Origin: Amphiura filiformis
Lineage: Eukaryota; Echinodermata; Ophiuroidea; Amphilepidida; Amphiuridae
Reading direction: 5' to 3'
Assembly: GCF_039555335.1 (NCBI RefSeq)
Contig: NC_092642.1
Location: 62,041,776-62,105,775 of the forward strand
Length of the DNA stretch: 64,000 bases
Shown here in pieces: positions 38,601-50,600 of the stretch. The notes beneath the pieces are model-generated. The model was not told the DNA's origin and made no database searches. It was given only the letters and a program-made list of their open reading frames with translations. The translations under genes were made by a program, and so were the position numbers. Every line of letters starts with the position of its first letter. Position 1 is the first letter of the stretch.

Positions 38601-41600
38601 AAAGCTGAGTGGTGGGCTGTGCGCCCACCACCGCCCATTGTAGCTACAACCCTGCTTATAGGGCGATTTCACAAAAGGTCATTAATTCAAATCTGCCTCC
38701 AGAAGATAAGATGCATGGAACAAGTACAAAGCAAATGAGTCAATCTACATTACTTCAACAACTGGGGATTTCTTTTGTGCTTTATGCACGCATAATGGAG
38801 GCAGATTTGAACTAATGACCTTTGATGAAATCGCCCTATTGTGTGGATTTCTTGTACTTTTATGTACTGCTCAAAACTCCTTATATTTTTTCATGTGTAT
38901 GTACATGTAGTCCAGCAAGTAGGATACATTTGTAGCAGTATCGGTGGGTAACCAGGTTAGGCCATGGGAATGGAAGTTTTAGATTTGCGTCCTTCACTTT
39001 TTCAAATCACATGCAGCCGTTTTTCATTATCCATTATTACTTTTTAAAGTGACTGCATTGACCGGATCGAAGATTGAAGCTATTATAACGGTAAATGGGT
39101 ACCGTCTAGTACTAGAGAGGCTCTAGGTGCCAATTATTGCATAAATATAGCATTCACAAGCAGCTTGTCAATCCAGAATTTGAAATCTTTCTTTCTGAGC
39201 CTTGTGGAAATAATGAAAAGTTTTTTTAAATAATGAAAATTTCATGCGGTAGGTTTCGAAGCATATGGGTGGTGGATGCAAATCTAAAACTTTAATTCCC
39301 ATGGCCTTACCTTTATTCTCACACTGTAAACTTTGATGATAAATGGTGAAAATAGGAGGGATGTATGTATAAGGGCACAAAATGGCCCTCAAACATATTG
39401 GCCTATTTTGAACTTCGCTTATAAATTATGGTTGTTGTAACATTATTTTGCAAAGGATGGCGGGCAGGTGACCCAGCAGAAGCAGATTAGACAGCCCAGT
39501 AGATACTTCCAGGCAGAGACGCCAAGTCCAGCTAAGAAGGGACAGAAGTGTATGAATTGCTACGAGTTTGGTCATCTTGCTAGGGCCTGCCCTGAACCAA
39601 AGGTATGTGATAACTGATTGATGTAAATTTGTTAATTCTTCTGTGGTGTGTGCTGTGCATCGAGCATGAAGGCAAACAATCATGCTGATTTGATGATCAT
39701 CGGTCGCATCTCTTAATTCGCATCCAAAAGTGAAAAGTGGGATACCTGTAGGGTGGGGTAAGTGGAGAGGGTTAAGAGGTCAAATGGAAGGATGGGATAC
39801 CATGGGAAGGATATGGTAGGGTAGGGCTAGTAGGATGAGGGTGGCAGGAAGGTTGGGGTTGGGGTTGGGTGCAGGTGGGGTAATGATAGGGGGTTGGGGA
39901 TGAATAGGGTAAGAGGTTGGGGTTAGGAGTAGTGTATAGCTGGGGGTATTATAGTGATGGTGTGGGCATTAATTGATCACAAAAGCAGCCAAGACTAGTG
40001 GTGTGAGAATCGCTGTGTTTGTTGTTGTATCAGTTGATTTGTGACAGAAGCAGCAAAAATACAAAGCAGGAAATTCTTCTTGCAAGTACAAAGAATGTGA
40101 CTTTTCATAATTAGGGTACAATCTCATGGACCTTGTGACCAATTCTGTTAGGTTAGGCTTGCTTCAGTATGCAGCCTTGCCATGTATGAATTCCTTGACT
40201 AGACATATCTACATCCCCAGGCCTCAAAATTGCGAGGCCACCAAGGCCACATCTTCTGGTGCCCTTAGATTTGGCCTTGGTGCCCCCGCTCAATTCCTTT
40301 GTGTGCCCTTTGCTCACTGGCTTTGAAAATGGACGCTATTGAAAAATGAATTCCGAGGCTGGCACATCCCAATCAGTGGTAACCTGGCCTAATAACTAAT
40401 GGTATCAACTGGAACAAAATGTTTGTTACCTGTCAGTTTTGATATTGATTAAAATCCTTGTCTCTTTGAAATGTAACATTGGATCCTCTTGACATGACCA
40501 AAAGTACCGTTTTTGGACTCTTAAGGTTATTCATTATTTTAAACTGTTGTGATTTGGTAGTTCACAGCATCTTACGAATGGTAGTGAGCTTTGGCAAAAA
40601 CTGCTTTGCTCAATTCATAGCGAGTGAGTAGAAGAATTAAAATATCACAGATATATTCTTATAGGTGCTGAGGGTCTTGAGTTACGTTGTAAAGCGGGCT
40701 GAAACAACAACACTATTGTAAAACGAACACAACTCATTAACAACAATAAATTAAGCAAGTTTGCAAAGTATACGACTTGTAGAATGAACTTTTGCAAAAC
40801 ATCAATGTGTTAATATTCAATAATATATTGATCTAGATAATGAAAATCGATTTTTAGGTTGCTTCGACCAACAATACCTCGTCTACCCTTAATAATGTTT
40901 ATCTTCAAATGAGATGGATCTAATGTTGCATTTTGATGTAGCAGTCTTGTATATAATCACTGGAAACTGATTGGTACCAATCTTTTTGATACAGCCTGTA
41001 CTCCAGGCCGCGACAAATTTTATTTTTTAGCTTGCCCGATCGGGCAGGCAATATCCAAAAATTGGTTGCCCGAAATTAACCAATATTCCCGGCAACAATT
41101 GTCGACAAAGTCACATACCGTGCACATCATGCAGTGCAGTGCATAGTACCGTAAGTGTGCCGAATTTGGCAGTTTCATTCTTACGGAAATCCAATACCTT
41201 TCTCAGTTAAGTTGATAAATAAATGAGTATTCACGAAATGCATAAAAAATGAACATTTCATTCAATTATTTCACTGTTTGTTTCTTACATGTGTATTTTA
41301 TGTGAAATTTTGTCAGTAACGTCACGGCGATTTACGTATTTCGCCAACCACTAGTACATCTCAATCTCAATCATATGCAAATACATGGCCAGCTGACGTC
41401 ATTGACGTCATGATATTTGCACGAAACAGGTTCTATAATTGGCCAAACTTCCAATACGTCACGTAATGGCATGATGTTCATTAGCATATATACATGTATA
41501 TGTATGCAAGTCTGGTGTGGGATACGAGTGCCTAGTGAAATTTGAGTTCCATTTCAAGAAGTTTTCTACTTTGTTTTGACGTTTTTTTACTTCTGTGAAC

Positions 41601-44600
41601 ACGCCAAGTTGGACAGAAATACTCCATTTTAAATCATCAAGCTTTAATTGGTTTAAATTTAGACTTGCCCGATCGGGCACAGCTCTTCAGAGTTTTAATT
41701 GCCCGACAAAAAATGTGATTGCCCCGGGCTATCGGACAGGCGATTTGTCGCAGCCTGCTGTACTCCCTCCCTCATACACCCACAAAAGACAAAAATGGTC
41801 CTCTATCAATACGGTGGTTAATTTGTTTTATAATTTTGTATTCAGATTTTGTTGGATTTTGTTCCAAGTGAAAAGAAGTGTTGAATGCTTTTCGCACAAC
41901 TTGGTCCATTGTACTGGTCCTAGTACTGTATTGTTTGCTTGTTTCATTTTACAGAGAATATCAGTTTGTATTCTATGTGGAGAGAGAGGTCACTTTGAGA
42001 AAGTGTGTCCCAATGCATTATGCTATAACTGTAATCTACCAGGGCATAGGGCTGCAGTTTGTGAGAGCCCTACACCAGCTAGGTACATGAAATGTGGACG
42101 TTGCTTTAGGATTGGACATGATATAAAGGTTGGTATGATTTGTATCTTATTTATGAAGAGATTATTCAGAATGCAAGATAGAAGACCCAAGGTTATCTAT
42201 AATTTGGTTCACCTCGAGTTGGGTTCACCTCAAGTTCAGTAGTGATATATGTGCATATTTTGCTGGCCATCATATTAAATCCCGTGCAAAGTTATTTGAG
42301 CAAAGTGTGCTCGCACATGTACAAGGGCGATTTGTTGGCACGCTTGTGGCACAACTTCAAAAAAGCATTCACATCACTACCAAACTTTAAGCAAACCAAT
42401 GTATAGCTAAGTTCTTAAGTGCACATGTTGCATGGACAAAACATTAGGTTGGTACGATTTATCATTGTGATGAGATTTCATTGAATCTTGAACCATCTTG
42501 GGTCGATCCTTCATGTAATTATTTCGTGTAAACTAATCCTAACCCTAATCCTAACCCTAATCTTAATCCTAACTCTAAACTAACCCTAACCCTAATTTCG
42601 TGTGTAATTACATGAAGGAGTAACCGAATCTTGGTCCAGCTGCCCCAGTGCGCTCTACCAGGGCATGGGGCTGCAGGTTGTGAGAACCCTAAACCCAACA
42701 TGTTCATATCATTTTGCTTCTTAAAGAGATTCATTATAAGTTTAACAAAGTGTGCAATAATGCATTATGCTATTACTGTTTAACCTGGGCATATTGGCTG
42801 CAGATTGTGAGAGCCCTAAACCAGCTAGGTTCATATTTTGCCAGATATGGACATAACATGCAGGTTTGTATATGAGGTATCTTCTTCAACAAATCGCTGA
42901 TATTAAGAATGCACTGTTGTGATTTATGTTCAGCAGGATTAAATTTTTGGACGATAGGCAATTTTGTCCTAATTATCAAGGAATCTGGATCCCCTCGTCA
43001 TCAAGTGCTTCAAAACTTAAGTTTAACAGTACAAGTTTAAAATAATATAAGTGTTCTGCTTCTCATTTTTCACCAGATGTGTCCTGACATGTGGAGGCGA
43101 TTCCATTTGACAGTAAGTTATGTACAATTTCATGCGATCATTTGCCCAAGTGACCAGGGAGGTTTCTATGTACCTGCATCCAGGAAAACGTCTATAAGGG
43201 AAACTTTTCACCAAACGTCGTCATTGACGTTTTTTTGAAGAAAAAAGTATAAAAGGGGCACTTTTTCAGAAGGTAGCGCTGTACGTTTAAAAGGAGTCTT
43301 TAACATTCAAATGCTTCGACATAAACATTTGATAAGTATATAAAAGTATACATTTTCAGAACGGAAATGATGCAAGGCATCTAACTAGCATAACAGATTC
43401 CTGCAAAAATGAGCAGTTTGTGAGAAAATCACAAAATTTTATTTTACTTGACTGCCTCGAGGAACTCAAATGTAAGTCATATGTGCTGGTGATAAACAAT
43501 TTCTAGAAGTTTAAGGGATCCAAAATGAGCGTTTATTATGCGTTTTAGACAGTATTTTTGTGGGACATGAGAGCACCTCAGACCTATCGAATTGCATTCT
43601 GAATACTGAAGCATGTCTTTCTGATATCAAATAATTTTCATTTTTTAAAATCACAATATAATACAAATTTTATGACAAATTATAAAAATTTGATATTTTT
43701 CAAATTTTTGATATATAACAGTCCTCGAAGTAAATTATATAAATCTAATGATATATTCTTAAAGTGTATGTAGCAGGGGGAAAAAGCCGACGGTCAATTG
43801 AAAATTTTGACCTTTCATATTGAAGATATGAATTTTTTCCCAAAAAGACCTAATTTTTTCTGATGTTTTGGGAAAAAAATCCATAGCTTCAATACGAAAG
43901 GTCAACATTTTCAATTGATCGACAAATCCCACCTACATACACTTTAAGTATAAATCATCAGATTTATAAAGTTTACTTCAAGTACTGTTAAATATCAAAA
44001 ATATCAATTTTTAATGATTTGCCATAAAATGTGTATTAAATTGCGAATTTCAAAAAATCAAAATTATTTGATATCAGAATGACATTCTTCATATTCAGAA
44101 TGCAATTCGATATGTCTGATGTGCTCTAATGTCCCAAAATAAATACTGTCCAAACGTTCATACCCCAGCCCTTAATCTGACTTCCCGCACAAAAAATTCA
44201 ACTTACAACGGCTCATCGCCCACATTTGTCTATAAAAGTCGCCAATGCCAATGGTCAACAAAAGGGCAAGTCCATCACAACATCATAGGACTTTTTCTGA
44301 TGTGGATGTGTGTCACACATCGAAAATTCAAGGTTAGCTGAATTTTTGAACCGAGAATTTGGCCACATACAATCTTTTACCCCTGCTTTTGTTGAAACAC
44401 TCTGTATCATTATATAAACATAATAAATATGTTATTTTCTGTTTTGCCAATAAATAATAGATGGAGCCAGGTAAATTGGTAGCACCTAATCAAGTTGTAA
44501 GACAGACATGGTGTAATACGATGCTGTACTGCTGTAACTGTGGCAAACTGGGACATCATGCATTTGTGAGTATTTGAAGAAAAAATTTTAAATATAATTT

Positions 44601-47600
44601 AACAGGCATGAGAATTTTCAGGATTAAACCGGAATTCTGGCTTTTGCAGAAAAACATATGACCCCTCCAAGATAAAATTAGTGGGTAGGGGTAGACGTAT
44701 AGTGATATATTTCTATATTTTGGGTACGAGGAAAAACAGAAATTATGTTATCACCCAGATGGTTGTTTGGCTGTCCGGTTGTTTGTTTGGCTGTCCGGTG
44801 GAAGCAAATTCATTAATCCACTGTGCAGCTCCAACGCAATAACCAATCAACTTCAGACTTATGGTGATAGAATATGGTGGCCTGATGTGCTGTATTATAG
44901 TTTTGTGTCATGTTATTTGCATATTTATGAATATTAAAGAGCCTCGGTGTACATGAAGTATAAAACACAACAATGCGTTATAATTGGACCACATTCTGGT
45001 CACACACTTGTAAGATCTTGTGCCATGAGGACACTATTTCCAGTCCTAATTTGAACCCTGACCCTAAAGATAATCTCAACACCAAAATTGTTTAATCCTT
45101 CCCCATAAATTCCTGTTACATCCAATCCTAATCCATAAACTAGGAATGTTGCGTTTAATGTCAACCCTTTATAGAATGTGCGCGCATCATACTCCCGCCA
45201 CATCACAACAAGGCTATTGAACAATGTAGTGGTTGTATGCTGTTCGCTCAAGCATATCGATATACCAGTCCCTTGCCTTTGTTGATAAACATTGAGGTCA
45301 ACTCATCTATAGTGTGTGGGTCGCAACAAATAAGTCAGTAAAAATGTGGTATTTGTAGGCAAGGCTTCAACATACTTTACATTCCTTTCTCCCTTGTGAG
45401 TGAATAAGGTGAGAAAAGCTTAATTTAGGCTGGGGAAAGGGGCACAACAAGTCTTAAAAGATTTGGCTATTCAATTTAAAATCCACACTACCCCTGTGGA
45501 AGATTTTGGAAATATCTTCCCACAGGAGGAGTGTAATTTCAAATGGAATGAACACATTAGGTAGCTCTATTTGAATTTCATACACCCTCTGAGAAAGATT
45601 CAACCTGGATCTTCCACTCAGGAAAATGAGTTTCAAATGGTGCTGCTAATTTGTTCATTCTATTTAAAATTCATACTCCCCTGTGGAGGATATTTCCAAA
45701 ATCTTCCACAGTGGTAGTGTGGATTTTAGATGGAATATTGCAGTTAGTAAAATCTTGATTAGTAAAAAAAAAAGAAGAAAAAAAGAAAAAAGAGCAGTGA
45801 TTTATAGTGCGCTACGCTGAGGCACAATGCCTAGACATTGATCCACAAGCCTCAGCACACTTTACAGGTTGTCGCTGAGCACTACGGCCCACATCATTGC
45901 ATAAACCATTTAACAACAATTCAGGGACTTTGCTGCTTCAAGAGCGCACACACTAGACATTCCATAAATGACCTTCGCAACCAGGATCAGCTCCCCGAGT
46001 TTCGTACGGGTGCAACACAGGATTTAGCAGTAAGCATCTTTTGAATTACGTATAAGTCAACATTGCAAATTGTATGTGATTTCACTTGCATTTGCAATGC
46101 TTGTACTAGTACATGTAAGTTAATTAAGCTGGAATACCCAACATACAATGTTCTAATTTTGTGTTTAATTTTCTCGATATTTGATATTCTTGATAGAAAT
46201 GTAAGGAAGAACGCATGAATCACCACACCAATATAGCCTATCCTTTTGTGCATAGCTATAAACTGACAAGAGGTGAGAAGAGAGAAGAAAGGAGTGAACA
46301 GGGTAAGTTTATGCAGATGAATTTTGACAATGGAGCTATTTAGGGAAATGGATAGATTTATTAGGCCTTAAAAAAAAATTAGGCCAGACCCTAACTTTTT
46401 TTCTTTTTTTTTGCAAAAAAAATATTAAAATTAAATGAAAAATAAATTAAATTAAATTAAAAAAGAAGAAGAAAAGTTCCAAAGCCTTTATCAAAAGAAA
46501 TTTACAGCTTAAAAAGTAAAAAAAAAGAAAGAAAGAATCCCTACCTACCTAATTTTTTTTTTTTTTTATGTTATGCCAATCAAACAATTTTTTAGGCCTT
46601 AAGTTGTGTTTGCATGTTGCTTAACTCTCTCCACGCGGGTGTCGACTGCAGATGACAAGTTTTTTTAAAAGTTAAAATTTCAAAAAATTCAGAATAGTAA
46701 ATTTTTATTACCATATTTGGAATCAGGATGACAAATGCATTAAAATGAGTACAAACAAGCCTAGTATTGGTTCAGTGGTTCTTAAGATAGCTCTTGATAT
46801 TTTGAGAAAATATCTCAAAACTTGGACTTTTTATGTTGAAGCTTATGGCTAGCGTGCAGAGCATTAAGACTAAATGGGGAAAAGTGTATCAGTATGTCTA
46901 GATTGTTGCACAGTGTGCATGATCATAGGTTAATAACTGCGCATCAGTTGTTTGGAGGGCACTGTGAAAAATCTTAAGCATTCTTCCTATTTTTAATTTT
47001 TGCAGTGGGAAAAAACTTTGCATGAATCAAAATTTATAACAATATTTATTTGAATTACCAAAAACAAACAATAGAATACAAGTAAACAAATAGCCAGGTC
47101 ACAATCATAGACAAAATCAAAGCCAAACAACTCTTCTACCTTGGACACATCTTGCACACAAGGACAGATACCCCAAACATACCCTTGAAGGTAGAATACC
47201 TGGACACAGGCCTAGAGGTGGACAGCCAAAACACTGGCTTGACAACATAAAAAGCAGCTGCCAAGAACTTGGGATTCCATCAATTTACAATGCAAGGAGT
47301 ATGGTCACAAACAGAGGCAAATGAACTTCCATGGTGAAACGGCTGCTAGCTCCAAGGTTCCCAGGATCAGTGGGAGGAAAGCAATAAGTCAAGTCAAAAG
47401 TCAAAACAAATGGTAATTCAGGAAAGAAAAATAGACTTGTTAAGTCCACACACACAGTGCTTTCCTTTCCTGATTATTCCTAACTCATCTAGTAAGAATC
47501 AATTATTCTTATTGTGGAAGAGGCACGATTTTCACTTTCATAAACTTAAGTTCACGAGAATTGTTGTGATTCTCTGATTCTGTCCGAATAAACATCCCTA

Positions 47601-50600
47601 AAAGGGGTACTTCATGCTAAGTCATACTTTGCTTTCATAAGGGTATAAGTTCACTGTAAGATTTGTTTGTGATTTTCATTTCCTCATCAGTTGCGGAATT
47701 GTATGAAGAAGAATACAAGACACACCACCAGCCGGCACTCAGGAAGTCTTTTCAGAATGAACCAAGCGTAAGTAGAGATGAGCGAGCAACAAGGAGGGAA
47801 AGCTTGCGTTTCAAGTCTTTTCAGAATGAACCAAGTCTAAGTAGAGATGAGCGAGCAAAAAGGAGGGAAAGCTTGCGTTTCAAGTCTTTTCAGAATGAAC
47901 CAAACCTAAGAAGAGATGAAGCGAGCAACAAGGAGGAAAAGCTTGCGTTCCAAGCCTTCAATAGAGGACAAAATAAAACAAGGCATCAAATTAACAAAAA
48001 AAGGTAAATGGAAATGTCATCACACTGCAGTTTTGGACAGTCAGGGTTCGATTTAGGGGCTTTACATGCACATATGCATGTAACATTGGTTTTAGGCATG
48101 TAAAATTTTGCCTGTGCGTGCAAAATTTTGTGACATTCAGCCCATATTCAAGGAAAAACTGCAGTGGTGCATGTAACTTTTATTTTCTAAATCGACCTGG
48201 GCTTGGTATTAGGTTTGAGGTGAGTCAGTTTTAGCCCTATAAAAATCTGCAATTGTACTTGTTAATATGAATGCATTTATCTTATCGGAAATGATTCACG
48301 GAAGCCAATTATCGCATTTATATTTCCATGCCTTGCTGTATATATATCAAAAACAAAAGTGTGGGGCATTTTCCTATCCGGAGGAAAACTCATGGGGCAG
48401 AAATTATACCCCTTTTGTTAAAGCCTGGGGAATCTGATCATTTGCAGATACCAGCTGTGTGTCAACTTTATTTGGCTCAATACTTGAGTTCAAACACCAA
48501 TGTTTTTGTGTGCAAACACCACTAGGTCTTGCTCCCCTCCAACCCGCCATACGGTGGTGTGGAGAAGGTCATTGTGGCATGTGGCTGTATGGTTACCATC
48601 ATCCCTATTGATAATTACACAGCTTAAATGGACTATTGGATCAATGATAGTTTCACCATAATAGTGCTGCAAGATGGTATCATTGATTCTATCTGCTTGC
48701 CTCATTTGGTTGTTGGGCCTAGGCCCATGCATGAGTGACCAGGATGGTTATATTTGTTCTATTGAATCCTCAACACCTTGTAATGGGAGATATGGACTTG
48801 TGCATTGCCGATACCTTGCACGCAGGATCCCCTTGTACAGTAACTCATCATCAACGTTTCAAGCCGAACTGCTTCGCTCAGGCGATATTAACCCGAACCC
48901 TGGCCCTACAAATGAAATCTCAGTAAATCCTAGCAAACATAGAGACACTGCTCCCCCATATGATCCCAGTAAGATATGTTATACCAATGAGCAACTGCTG
49001 GACATGAACCATCAGAACCTTTCCCTTCCTGTTTCTGTTTGGAATACCATAAAGACTCTGAACATAAATCGGAAACCCATCTACCCATCGTGGATGTAGA
49101 GCCGGCGTGAAGAAACAACGCGGACGATTGCAGATAGCCAAACAACATCATCTTGGGTTCTTTAATGGGACTGAAGTAATACAACCTATACCTGTCATCT
49201 TCCGGCCTAGGAGGAACAATTCTAAACTATCACTGCAGATTAACTCTAAACCTAACTTTAATAACTTGCGTACAATTAAGTGTGTCTCAAATTTCAATGA
49301 AACTACTCTTGATATATGTTTGTGGAACGCCTGGTCTGTCAGGAACAAGACGGCTCTTCTATGTGATTACACAACTGAAAATGACATTGACGTCTTTTTT
49401 CTGACAGAGACATGGCTGTATGATCGACCATTATTGGGGAATTCAAACCCCCAGGTTATCTGTTCCTAAACCATCCTCGACACGATGGAAGAAGTGGTAC
49501 ACGAGGAGGTGGTATTGGTGTTTTATATAAAACCGAATTGAATTTGATGTCAATTAGTAGTGGTATTGTAACAACGACATTTGAGCATATTGTAGTAACT
49601 GATCAATCTAGATCAATTCTTTTCATTGTCATATACAGGCCCCCACCATCAAAAGTTAACAAACTCAAACTAAGTGACTATCTTGTTGAAATCAACAACT
49701 TTATAGGGGAATCAGCCCAGTTACCAGTTAAACATATTTACCTGGGGGATTTCAATATTCATATGAATGAGCCCACAAAATCTCATGTTGCCAAATTTAT
49801 TAACATTCTCTCCTGCAATAACTTACAAAACTATGTGACTGGTCCTACTCATAAATCTGGAAACCAGTTAGACTTAGTCATTGGTAATGTTGATGATAAT
49901 CTTGTGATGAATTGCAAAACCCATCAAAATCTAATGTCTGATGATCACTATTCTGTGTTTTTCAAACTAAATCGTAAAAAAACAGATATGCCTAGAACAT
50001 ATGTGCACATCCATATCAAAACGATGCACTTGTCGGCTGCTACATGTGTTTCATTTCACATAATAGCTAGGAATAAATACCAGACTCATATCAAGTGTAG
50101 GTCACTTCAAATCATCCCAAGTCAAATTGTATAAGAAATATTATCTGTATTCCTAAACCATGTGACTTGGGATAATTTGAAGTGACCTCCACGTAATGAG
50201 ATGAGTCTGGTATTTATTCCTAGTTATTGTGTGAAATGAGACACATGTAGCAGCTGACAAGTGCATCCTTTTGATATGGATGCACACATATACTAGTTGC
50301 CGTGATTTTAGGACTGTTGACATTGATCAACTCATGATGGACTTGACAACTGAGTTAGCTCCTTTAATGAGCATCATGAATGTTGATGAGCAAGTGCAAT
50401 TCTATGATGCCACTGTTTGTGATGTTCTTGATAGGTATTGCCCTATACAATCTCGCAATAGAACTATTAAGCCCAAGAGTGCCTTGGTATAATGATGATA
50501 TTCATCTTGCTAGAAGGGTTAAGCGTGACTTGAGCGTCGCTGGCGTAAGAGCAAACTGGATACTGACCGCGAAGCATATGTTGTTCAGTTGGGTGTGCTT

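Noticed and set aside
42207-42360. Extra exon downstream of knuckle five (open frame to 42242)
   Set aside because: The donor GTTGGT at 42129 and the micro-exon at 43077 explain the protein better, and the open extension is repeat text also found near 14692.
42620-42860. Additional zinc-knuckle exon copies (phrases like CAGGGCATGGGGCTGCAGG and GAGAGCCCTAAACCAGC)
   Set aside because: They echo the exon at 41955-42128 but contain stops, and the Cys/His pattern is not kept. At most they are decayed duplicates of that exon, without splice sites.
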